Shown piece after piece: positions 1 through 5,301 of a stretch of DNA of 5,301 nt (its first letter is position 1; the number at the start of each line of letters is the position of its first letter). Origin of the DNA: Candidatus Stahliibacteriota bacterium (GTDB lineage Bacteria > Hydrothermota > Tepidihabitantia > SM23-42). Location: the NCBI GenBank assembly GCA_030613445.1, contig JAUWLY010000218.1:1-5301 (forward strand). Direction: 5' to 3'. Position numbers and translations under genes: made by a program. The notes beneath the pieces are model-generated. The model ran no database searches. It saw only the letters and a list, made by a program, of their open reading frames with translations, and was not told the DNA's origin.

Positions 1-600
1 GCCCGTGACGAAAATTAGTTTTTCCGAGCGGAATATGAGACCCCTCAGTTTAGTAAATTCGTCTTTCCGGTCAAGGAATCGATTTTCATACTGACGTTTG
101 ATTTTCTTTTCGCTCAGTATCTTATAAAATTTATTATTACCTTCAACAATTCCTTCACAATCGAAAAAGTTCTTGTTAAGCTCATAGCAGTTTTCGTCGA
201 TGAATATTTCACCAACCGGTGCTTTTTCTTCAAGTAAAGAGGCAGTATCAATAACCGGACCGTAGACGTTACCGTCTTCACAAATCACTTCGCCGGTTGC
301 AATACCGAGATGAGTGCCCATTGACTGAGAGATTTCTTTTGTAGCTTCCAATATTCTTAAGCCGCTTAGAACCGCGCTATACGAATCATAGCCATGCGAT
401 TTCGGAAAGCCAAAGATCGCCATGACACGGTCGCCTTCGTGGCGCAAAACAGTGCCGTCATGGATGTGGATTATAGAATCCAGGGTTCTGAAACACTCGT
501 TGACAAATTCGGCGATTTTTTCAGGTCCCAGTTTTGAGGTTAGCTCAGTAAATCCAGTAAGGTCTGCGTAGAGGATTGTAGTAAGTCTTTTTTCCCTCAC
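1..600 (-). CDS. Class III adenylate/guanylate cyclase-homology domain protein fused to the start of an AAA/NTPase domain (partial, N-terminal 200 codons)
   Basis: I translated this by hand from GTG at 600..598 to the window edge with no stop. The N-terminus, VREKRLTTILYADLTGFTEL, is the classic opening of a cyclase-homology domain (about residues 5-135). Metal-binding Asp are present at D13 (YADLTGF) and D57 (EGDRVMAIFG). Residues 171-185 (YENRFLDRKDEFTKL) resemble the 'FVGRE.EL..L' lead-in to an AAA/STAND-type ATPase, and the segment ending EKLIFVTG looks like the strand just before a Walker A loop, so the C-terminal part is cut off. Proteins with this order usually continue with an NTPase and TPR repeats and are thought to be signalling proteins. 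The domain looks degenerate: the substrate Lys position is R53, the base-selecting Asp/Thr position is N111, the transition-state Asn is D118 and the Arg is L122. Catalysis is therefore doubtful and a regulatory role is possible. The frame stays open upstream of the GTG for about 120 nt but has no ATG or GTG, and the domain begins right at this GTG. It is transcribed divergently from lysS. Confidence 0.85.
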   Translation of the reverse strand, partial: MREKRLTTILYADLTGFTELTSKLGPEKIAEFVNECFRTLDSIIHIHDGTVLRHEGDRVMAIFGFPKSHGYDSYSAVLSGLRILEATKEISQSMGTHLGIATGEVICEDGNVYGPVIDTASLLEEKAPVGEIFIDENCYELNKNFFDCEGIVEGNNKFYKILSEKKIKRQYENRFLDRKDEFTKLRGLIFRSEKLIFVTG

Positions 601-635
601 AATGATAAGTATACCAAGAAAAGAACAGTAGTCAA
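601..635 (-). promoter_or_regulatory. Sigma-70-type promoter of the cyclase-domain gene, placed for a leaderless mRNA
   Basis: On the minus strand, TTGACT (635..630, 5/6 match to TTGACA) is followed by a 16-bp spacer and TATACT (613..608, 5/6 match to TATAAT). Only 7 nt (607..601) separate the -10 hexamer from the GTG start at 600. Transcription would begin at or within a base or two of the GTG. No Shine-Dalgarno sequence precedes the GTG. The boxes are seen directly; promoter activity and the start point are inferred. Confidence 0.6.
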
Positions 636-646
636 TGATTGACCGT

Positions 647-688
647 AGTTCCAAGAAGCAAGTTCCAAGAACCAAATTCCAAACTAAT
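647..688. repeat. Short tandem repeat, three roughly 14-nt units of the AGTTCCAAGAAnCA type
   Basis: The units are 647-660 (AGTTCCAAGAAGCA), 661-674 (AGTTCCAAGAACCA) and a diverged third at 675-688 (AATTCCAAACTAAT). The first two differ at one base. The tract lies between the divergent promoters, upstream of the minus-strand -35 box. It may be a dispersed intergenic repeat, a slipped-strand expansion or a protein-binding array; nothing in the window decides which. Confidence 0.6.
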
Positions 689-713
689 TGGAAAGAACAA
701 CAATATTGATTTA

Positions 714-738
714 TCCCGTGGAATGAAATTCAGCGGGA
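714..738. repeat. Imperfect inverted repeat (hairpin) in the divergent intergenic region
   Basis: TCCCGTGGAAT and ATTCAGCGGGA flank a 3-nt GAA loop. Pairing gives five base pairs at the base (TCCCG/CGGGA), a T-G wobble, one G-A mismatch, then four more base pairs. There is no T-run on either side, so it does not look like an intrinsic terminator. It could be an operator, or part of a dispersed intergenic repeat. Confidence 0.5.
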
Positions 739-744
739 CGATCA

Positions 745-774
745 AAACGTTCGTAACGATCTTAACGATAATCG
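745..774. promoter_or_regulatory. AACG-rich patch with a tandem 9-mer and a small palindrome; possible operator
   Basis: CGTAACGAT (752-760) is followed directly by CTTAACGAT (761-769), giving TAACGAT twice at 9-nt spacing. CGTT-CGT-AACG (748-758) is a perfect 4-bp inverted repeat. The patch ends about 11 nt upstream of the lysS -35 box, a natural place for a regulator to bind. No known binding motif is recognised, and function is a guess. Confidence 0.25.
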
Positions 775-784
775 GTATTTATTA

Positions 785-817
785 TTGACTTTGGGATTTT
801 TTAGGATATTATTCACT
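785..817 (+). promoter_or_regulatory. Sigma-70-type promoter of the lysS operon, placed for a leaderless mRNA
   Basis: TTGACT (785-790), a 16-bp spacer and TATTAT (807-812, 5/6 match to TATAAT) end 5 nt before the ATG at 818. Hexamer quality and spacer length match the divergent promoter on the other strand. A transcript would start at about the A of the ATG. The only Shine-Dalgarno-like stretch, AGGA at 803-806, lies inside the promoter and 11 nt from the ATG, further than normal. Boxes are seen directly; leaderless initiation is inferred. Confidence 0.6.
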
Positions 818-2245
818 ATGGATGAACGGTTGAACAAAGTTACGGAGCTGCACAAGATGAAAATTAATCCTTACCCATATAAATATGAACGTACCCATAC
901 ATTTGCTGAATTAAGAGAAAGTTTTGAAAAAATAAGCCAGACTGCGGAAATAGTGGCAAGTTGTGGTAGGATTCTTGCAGTTCGTGGTCATGGTAAGACT
1001 GTTTTTGCTACCCTCGCTGATGAGAGTTCAAAAATGCAGGTTTATCTTCGTCAAGATAAACTCGGTGATAGGTTCAAAGTCTTTGAGTTGTTTGACATCG
1101 GTGATTTTATTGGTGTTAAGGGTAATGTTTTCAAAACAAAAACCGGTGAGATAACCATACTCGTAAGTGATTTCACAATTCTTGCAAAGAACCTGAGACC
1201 TTTGCCTGAGAAATGGCACGGACTAAAGGATATTGAAATAAGGTATAGAAAACGCTATCTCGACCTTATCGCAAATCCTGAAATACGCGAGATTTTTAAA
1301 GAGAGGACCAGATTAGTCGGTTTAATCCGTAGATTTTTCGATGACCATGGTTTTGTCGAGATGGAAACACCTATTCTTCAACCAATCTATGGGGGAGGTG
1401 AGGCTAATCCTTTCAAAACCTATTATAACGCCCTGGAAAGAGATATGTACTTGAGGATAGCTGATGAATTGTATCTTAAGAGATTAATCGTTGGCGGTTA
1501 TGAAAAGGTGTACGAAATCTGTCGCGACTTCCGTAATGAAGGTATTGATCGGTTTCACAACCCTGAGTTCAGCATGATCGAGGTTTATCAAGCCTATACT
1601 GATTATGAAGGTATTATGGATCTTGTTGAGTGCTTTATGGAATACTTACTCGATAATCTAAGTGATTCAAGAACCATGGTATTCTGCGACCGTGAGGTAG
1701 AATTTAAGCGACCCTTCAAACGGATTAAATATACTGAGGCGTTAAATGAAAAACTTGGCTTTGACATACTATCAGCAAAAGAGGGCGAGCTTGACCAATC
1801 TTGCAGAACGCACGGCATTGATTATAAGGTCTTATCAACCGGTGCAAAGATCGATAAGCTATTTGGTGAACTGATTCAAAAACACATTATAGAACCAACT
1901 TTTGTGATTGACCACCCGAAAGTGATATCGCCGCTTGCCAAAGTGCACAGAAAAGATGAGCGTCTCGTTGAGCGCTTTGAGTTTATTGTGTTTGGTACTG
2001 AATTGGCAAATGCCTTTTCCGAGTTAAATGACCCGGTGGAACAACGTAAACGTTTTGAAACACAACTCGCTCAGAAGCAAGAAGGAATCAGCGAGATAGA
2101 TGAAGATTTCCTTGAAGCCTTAGAATATGGTATGCCGCCGTGTGGAGGTCTAGGTATTGGCATCGACCGCTTAGCTATGATTATGCTTAACCAGCCATCA
2201 ATACGGGATGTAATTCTCTTCCCTCAACTCAAGAAGGAGAAGTAA
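818..2245 (+). CDS. lysS: Lysyl-tRNA synthetase, class II
   Basis: This enzyme charges tRNA-Lys with lysine using ATP, in the cytoplasm. The 475-residue product is near the usual bacterial LysRS length (about 490-505). An N-terminal OB-fold anticodon-binding domain covers about residues 45-130 (VRGHGKTVFATL, then the LRPLPEKWHGLKD linker). The class II catalytic core follows: motif 1 around 176-189 (DHGFVEMETPILQP), motif 2 around 237-252 (RDFRNEGIDRFHNPEF, with R239 and E241), and motif 3 at about 444-469 (GLGIGIDRLAMIM, with R451). LysRS-specific blocks include MYLRIADELYLKRLIVGG, FGTELANAFSELNDP and EYGMPPCGG. The substrate-pocket loop reads GGGEANPFKTYYNAL, not the E. coli-like GGA.ARPF.THHNAL. 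ATG 818 was chosen because family similarity starts at DERLNKVTELHKMKINPYPY. A longer in-frame reading from TTG 785 would use the -35 box as a start codon and add a non-family peptide. It is the first gene of a five-gene operon. Confidence 0.97.
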   Translation: MDERLNKVTELHKMKINPYPYKYERTHTFAELRESFEKISQTAEIVASCGRILAVRGHGKTVFATLADESSKMQVYLRQDKLGDRFKVFELFDIGDFIGVKGNVFKTKTGEITILVSDFTILAKNLRPLPEKWHGLKDIEIRYRKRYLDLIANPEIREIFKERTRLVGLIRRFFDDHGFVEMETPILQPIYGGGEANPFKTYYNALERDMYLRIADELYLKRLIVGGYEKVYEICRDFRNEGIDRFHNPEFSMIEVYQAYTDYEGIMDLVECFMEYLLDNLSDSRTMVFCDREVEFKRPFKRIKYTEALNEKLGFDILSAKEGELDQSCRTHGIDYKVLSTGAKIDKLFGELIQKHIIEPTFVIDHPKVISPLAKVHRKDERLVERFEFIVFGTELANAFSELNDPVEQRKRFETQLAQKQEGISEIDEDFLEALEYGMPPCGGLGIGIDRLAMIMLNQPSIRDVILFPQLKKEK

Positions 2246-2247
2246 TA
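2234..2247 (+). promoter_or_regulatory. Shine-Dalgarno and non-canonical ATA start in a TAATA stop/start overlap
   Basis: AAGGAG (2234-2239), inside the end of lysS, is followed after 5 nt by ATA (2245-2247). Its first base is the last base of the lysS TAA stop. This is the common TAATG coupling arrangement with A in place of G. No ATG, GTG or TTG occurs in this frame between the upstream stop at 2188-2190 and ATG 2374. An AUA start or a base error at 2247 would both explain it. Confidence 0.6.
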
Positions 2248-3444
2248 AACACCGAGTTTTTTGTTGCCAAGCGCTATCTCCGTTCAAAACACAGGAAGTT
2301 CTTTTCACTTTCGACATTAGTTGCTGTCGGCGGCATTTTTGTTGGTGTTGCTGCTCTTCTTATTACGCTTTCAATGATGAATGGGTTTCAGAACGAACTG
2401 AGAAGAAGAATTCTTGGCGGTATGCCGCACATTGTCGTTGGTCGATATTTCAATGAACCTCTGGAAAATCATCAAGCGGTAATGCTGGATTTGAAAAAAC
2501 ACAAGTTCATCAAGGCTATGGCACCGTTCATAATCCAAAAATCCATCATTAGGTCACGTAAAATGATGGATGGGGTCGTAATAAAAGGCGTCGACGAAAC
2601 ATTAGAGAGGAAGATAACTGAAATCGAGCACAAAATAGTCGACGGTATGTTTGAATTGGAAGGAGGTTGTGTCTTAGGGATTGAATTGGCGCATAACCTC
2701 AGGGCGACGGTTGGCGACACGCTTATTGTCGCTTCACCATTTGGTAATCAGCTGGGTATGTTACCGCGTGCAAAAAAAGTTGTCCTGAAAGGTGTTTTCG
2801 ATTTCGGGTACTATGACTACAATTCAACTATCGTCTATATGAGCCTGGAAGATGTGCGATCCTTATTCGACATGGGTGATGTGGTAAGTGCCATAGGTTT
2901 GAGCGTTGATGATGTTTACGCAACACCCCATTATGTGAAGGTGATCGAAGATGATCTTGGTTACCCGTATCGTGCCAAGGATTGGATAAGGAGAAATCAC
3001 TCGGTGTTCGCGGCGCTCAAACTCGAAAAGATCATTACATTTATCGTTTTGACTCTTATCATTCTGGTGGCCGGGTTCAATATCATCGGCACTTTAGTAA
3101 ACATGGTCAAGAAGAAAACCAAGGAGATCGGTATACTTCGTTCTTATGGTTTCACATCAAGTTCTATTATGAGACTCTTTATCTATCACGGCAGCATGAT
3201 CGGCATCCTTGGTACTACCCTGGGGTTAGTTTTTGCCTTTGTTACATGTCTTGTATTAGATAAGGTTGTTTTCATCCATTTACCCGGTGATGTTTATTTT
3301 ATTGAGACGCTACCAGTTGAAATGGCGACTCAAGACTTTGTTATTACCGCCATCGCCGCGATTCTTATCAGTTTTTTGTCGACCATATATCCTGCGAAAA
3401 GAGCCGCGAAACTGACGACTGTCGAGGCGCTCCGCAATGAGTAG
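2245..3444 (+). CDS. lolC: LolC/LolE-family lipoprotein-releasing ABC transporter permease
   Basis: This is an inner-membrane permease that, with LolD, extracts mature lipoproteins from the inner membrane and passes them to the periplasmic carrier. Read from ATA 2245 it is 399 residues, the normal LolC/E length. Topology is typical of the family: a short cytoplasmic start (TEFFVAKRYLRSKHRKF), TM1 at about 19-43 leading into SMMNGFQNELRRRILGGMPH, a large periplasmic domain (about 45-260), then TM2 (about 262-288, TFIVLTLIILVAGFNIIGTL), TM3 (about 312-339) and TM4 (about 364-383), ending YPAKRAAKLTTVEALRNE. The first ATG in frame (2374) would delete the N-terminal segment and TM1, so it cannot be the true start. 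Only one such permease is seen, so it may act as a homodimer (LolF-like), or a partner may lie elsewhere. LolC and LolE cannot be told apart here. It overlaps lysS by 1 nt and lolD by 8 nt. Confidence 0.88.
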   Translation: MNTEFFVAKRYLRSKHRKFFSLSTLVAVGGIFVGVAALLITLSMMNGFQNELRRRILGGMPHIVVGRYFNEPLENHQAVMLDLKKHKFIKAMAPFIIQKSIIRSRKMMDGVVIKGVDETLERKITEIEHKIVDGMFELEGGCVLGIELAHNLRATVGDTLIVASPFGNQLGMLPRAKKVVLKGVFDFGYYDYNSTIVYMSLEDVRSLFDMGDVVSAIGLSVDDVYATPHYVKVIEDDLGYPYRAKDWIRRNHSVFAALKLEKIITFIVLTLIILVAGFNIIGTLVNMVKKKTKEIGILRSYGFTSSSIMRLFIYHGSMIGILGTTLGLVFAFVTCLVLDKVVFIHLPGDVYFIETLPVEMATQDFVITAIAAILISFLSTIYPAKRAAKLTTVEALRNE

Positions 3445-4111
3445 TATCCTTCAATTGAGTAATATAACAAAGACTTATTTCCTGCGGAGTGAAAATGTAG
3501 AGGTCTTGAAGGACGTTAACCTGGAGGTAGCGAAAGGACATTGGGTGGTTATCGTTGGACCTTCAGGATGCGGTAAGTCCACCTTGCTGAATGTAATGGG
3601 TAGCCTCGACCGACCGACCAGCGGAAGAGTCATTGTTGACAATATTGATATTTCGTCACGTAACGATGCCGAGCTTTCTGCCTTGAGAAACCAGAAACTG
3701 GGTTTTGTTTTCCAGTTCCATCATCTTTTGGCTGAATTTACCTGCCTTGAAAATGTTGCTTTGCCAGGTCTGCTCAGTGGTGAGCAACCGAAAAGCAGTT
3801 ACGAACGGGCTGAACAGCTACTTGAAAAATTCGGCATGGCGGATAAACTGAATCGTCTTCCAGAACAGCTTTCAGGTGGTGAGAAGCAACGTGCGGCTAT
3901 TGCCCGTGCTTTAGTAAATGATCCCTTGATCATCTTGGCAGATGAACCCGCCGGGAACTTGGATGAAAGGAATACTAATAAACTGCTGGAGGTATTTCTT
4001 AGTCTAAAGGATGAAGGAAAAACAGTAATTATCGTAACTCATTCATTAGATATTGCAAAAACAGGTACAGATGTGTATGATTTGAGAGAAGGAAGGTTAT
4101 ATGTTATGTGA
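3437..4111 (+). CDS. lolD: Lipoprotein-releasing system ATP-binding protein LolD
   Basis: This is the cytoplasmic ATPase that powers lipoprotein release by the adjacent permease. At 224 residues it is the usual LolD length. ABC motifs appear in order: Walker A GPSGCGKST (41-49), the Q-loop in FVFQFHHLLAEFTCLENV (Q93), the signature LSGGEKQR (145-152), Walker B LIILADEP (D169 and E170), the D-loop GNLD, and the H-loop H202 (VTHS). The FQFHHLLAEFT block is characteristic of LolD among MacB/FtsE-like ATPases. ATG 3437 lies inside the end of the permease gene, overlapping by 8 nt, with GAGG at 3424-3427 as a weak ribosome site 9 nt upstream. The immediate pairing with a LolC/E permease supports the assignment. 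All catalytic motifs are intact. Confidence 0.95.
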   Translation: MSSILQLSNITKTYFLRSENVEVLKDVNLEVAKGHWVVIVGPSGCGKSTLLNVMGSLDRPTSGRVIVDNIDISSRNDAELSALRNQKLGFVFQFHHLLAEFTCLENVALPGLLSGEQPKSSYERAEQLLEKFGMADKLNRLPEQLSGGEKQRAAIARALVNDPLIILADEPAGNLDERNTNKLLEVFLSLKDEGKTVIIVTHSLDIAKTGTDVYDLREGRLYVM

Positions 4112-4577
4112 TGATTGCAAGAAGAAACCGGCAACGATAATTTTCAAGGAAGTACTACCGGGAAAGGTAGTCGAGTTACACCTCTGTGAGGTATGTGCGC
4201 ACAGACGTGGTTTAATGATTGATAGGAAGATGTCGCCCTTTGAGCTTCTCCAAAAGCTTTTGGCAAAGAGAAGTGCTAAGGATGAACAGGTGATATGTCA
4301 GGTCTGCTATTTGTCACTCGCAGAGTTCAAACGGCAAGGCAGGTTTGGCTGTAGTCGTTGCATAGAGCAGTTCAGACCCCATATTGAGAATTTGATAAAA
4401 CAGATACATCGGTCCAATAAACATATTGGCAGACGACCAAAACAGGGTATACGGAAGAGTTTCGAGGTCTTCAAGTTGCGTGAGGAATTGAGATGTGCTT
4501 TGGAAAAAGAGGCTTACGAGGAAGCCGCACACATAAGGGATAGACTGAAGGATTTTGGAGCTGATGATGTTGAATAA
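4101..4577 (+). CDS. mcsA: McsA: zinc-finger/UVR-motif activator of the protein-arginine kinase McsB
   Basis: In Firmicutes, McsA binds and activates McsB and helps target proteins to ClpC. This product has 158 residues (B. subtilis McsA is about 185). It has two zinc-binding modules: C3-C6 with C29-C32 (CDDC ... CEVC), and C66-C69 with C84-C87 (CQVC ... CSRC within GRFGCSRC). A conserved FRPHIENLIKQIH segment and a basic linker (HIGRRPKQG) follow. A UVR motif lies at about 124-153 (LREELRCALEKEAYEEAAHIRDRLKDF). Such UVR proteins are often labelled 'UvrB/UvrC motif protein', but the paired zinc modules and the mcsB gene next door identify McsA. ATG 4101 is preceded by GGAAGG (4091-4096, 4-nt spacing) and overlaps lolD by 11 nt. 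No CtsR-like repressor gene precedes it, unlike the Firmicute ctsR-mcsA-mcsB-clpC order. Confidence 0.92.
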   Translation: MLCDDCKKKPATIIFKEVLPGKVVELHLCEVCAHRRGLMIDRKMSPFELLQKLLAKRSAKDEQVICQVCYLSLAEFKRQGRFGCSRCIEQFRPHIENLIKQIHRSNKHIGRRPKQGIRKSFEVFKLREELRCALEKEAYEEAAHIRDRLKDFGADDVE

Positions 4578-5301
4578 TATAAAGTGGTTAGTTCCGGCGA
4601 AGCAAAGTAGAGATTCAAGCGAAGACAGAGAAATCGTTGTTTCCTCGCGCATAAGGCTTGCGCGTAACTTGTCTGATTTCCCATTCGAGATAAAGTTAAA
4701 GTCAAAGGACTCTGAGCGACTACTTGAGTTATCCAGGGCAGTTATTGAAGGAAAGTATCTTGGTCAATATATTGACATGAGGAAGCTCGCGCCCTTGGAA
4801 AGAGAATCCCTTTTAGAGTGTCACTTGATTTCACCAGCATTTCTTAAAATGAATAAACCGACTGGTCTTTATCTTTCTGAAGGTGGGAATATTTCAATAA
4901 TGATAAATGAAGAAGACCATTTAAGAATCCAAGGCTTGACTGGTGGACTGAACCTCACTGATGTTTCTACGAACGTTTTCGAGTGCGAAGAAAAGATTGG
5001 GGAAGAGCTAAATTACGCATTTGACGAAGCTTATGGATTTCTCACTTCTTGTCCAACCAATCTTGGTACTGGGTTAAGGGCGTCGGTACTACTCCATTTA
5101 CCTGGTCTGGTCTTTACAAATGAGGTTGAGAAGGTCCTAAGAGGAGCCTTGCAGATAGGTATGGCAGTGCGGGGGCTCTATGGTGAGGGGAGTGAGATAA
5201 AAGGAAGCCTTTTTCAGATTTCTAATCAGCATACGCTCGGATTGAAAGAAGAAGAGCTAATACAGACTATCATTAAGCTAACGCACATGATTACTGATAT
5301 C
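4567..5301 (+). CDS. mcsB: Protein-arginine kinase McsB (ATP:guanido phosphotransferase family), partial
   Basis: McsB transfers phosphate from ATP to protein arginines, marking proteins for ClpCP degradation. I translated this by hand: 245 codons run to the window edge with no stop, against about 350-360 for the full enzyme. Family blocks appear in order: VVSSRIRLARNL (24-35), the ATP-binding arginine segment; ISIMINEEDHLRIQG (109-123), carrying the conserved catalytic-loop acids E115/E116; GFLTSCPTNLGTGLRASV (157-174) with the guanidino-kinase Cys C162; and VRGLYGEGSEIKGSLFQISN (201-220). The phosphoarginine-sensing C-terminal region lies outside the window, so its state is unknown. ATG 4567 is favoured, with GGAG at 4557-4560 and 6-nt spacing; the adjacent in-frame ATG 4564 would add one Met but is only 3 nt from the site. 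It overlaps mcsA by 11 nt, indicating coupled synthesis of kinase and activator. Confidence 0.95.
   Translation, partial: MLNNIKWLVPAKQSRDSSEDREIVVSSRIRLARNLSDFPFEIKLKSKDSERLLELSRAVIEGKYLGQYIDMRKLAPLERESLLECHLISPAFLKMNKPTGLYLSEGGNISIMINEEDHLRIQGLTGGLNLTDVSTNVFECEEKIGEELNYAFDEAYGFLTSCPTNLGTGLRASVLLHLPGLVFTNEVEKVLRGALQIGMAVRGLYGEGSEIKGSLFQISNQHTLGLKEEELIQTIIKLTHMITDI

Noticed and set aside
714..738. Hairpin as an intrinsic terminator
   Set aside because: No T-run follows on either strand, and it lies upstream of both divergent genes, where no transcript should end.
785..817. In-frame TTG at 785 as the lysS start
   Set aside because: The added 11 residues do not resemble LysRS N-termini, the TTG coincides with the -35 hexamer TTGACT, and no ribosome site precedes it.
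1028..1219. Minus-strand open frame inside lysS
   Set aside because: It is fully contained in a well-supported gene, with no family resemblance and no own promoter or ribosome site.
2374..2376. ATG 2374 as the permease start
   Set aside because: It would remove the conserved N-terminal segment and TM1, which are clearly encoded upstream in the same frame.
2982..3263. Plus-strand open frame of 93 codons in another frame of the permease gene
   Set aside because: It overlaps the conserved membrane segments of the permease, and its translation shows no recognisable domain.
2245..4111. MacAB or FtsEX identity for the ABC transporter pair
   Set aside because: The ATPase is a separate 224-residue protein with the LolD block FQFHHLLAEFT. 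The permease has LolC/E-type N- and C-terminal signatures, and FtsX is normally shorter (about 300 residues).
4101..4577. Reading mcsA as a UvrB/UvrC repair protein
   Set aside because: Only the short UVR motif is shared. The two four-cysteine zinc modules and the adjacent mcsB fit McsA, and no nuclease or helicase domain is present.
4314..4705. Minus-strand open frames opposite mcsA and mcsB
   Set aside because: Both lie antisense to genes with clear family motifs and look like chance open frames.

Overview
The window looks like a chromosomal piece of a bacterium with a Gram-negative-type envelope, since it carries LolC/E and LolD, the lipoprotein-release ABC transporter of diderms. It also encodes the McsA-McsB protein-arginine phosphorylation pair, best known from Firmicutes. 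That mix, moderate base composition and very tight gene packing suggest a deep-branching or uncultured diderm lineage (FCB-like or candidate phyla such as WOR-3 are possible), but I cannot place it from sequence alone. No mobile element, CRISPR array, rRNA or tRNA is visible.

Layout. Bases 1-600 (minus strand) hold the N-terminal 200 codons of a class III cyclase-homology protein that runs into the start of an AAA/NTPase domain at the window edge. Bases 601-817 are the only non-coding stretch. This is a divergent control region with a sigma-70-type promoter for each side, a short tandem TTCCAA-type repeat, a hairpin and an AACG-rich patch. From 818 to the right edge runs one compact plus-strand operon: lysS (lysyl-tRNA synthetase), a LolC/E-type permease, lolD (its ATPase), mcsA (zinc-finger and UVR-motif adaptor) and mcsB (protein-arginine kinase, cut by the window end). 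Every junction overlaps, by 1, 8, 11 and 11 nt, so translation is probably coupled throughout.

Function. LolC/E and LolD should form the inner-membrane machine that extracts mature lipoproteins for transfer to the outer membrane. McsA activates McsB, which phosphorylates arginines to mark proteins for ClpCP; clpC may lie just outside the window. lysS heads the operon and supplies charged tRNA-Lys.

The most unusual points are these. (1) Both divergent genes have a TTGACT-16-TATNNT promoter ending only 5-7 nt before the start codon, implying leaderless mRNAs, while the downstream operon genes have Shine-Dalgarno sequences. (2) The permease gene has no ATG, GTG or TTG able to give the full protein, and the only well-placed initiator is ATA in a TAATA overlap with the lysS stop. 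(3) The cyclase domain keeps its metal aspartates but has lost the other key catalytic and substrate residues. I saw no convincing wholly new system here.
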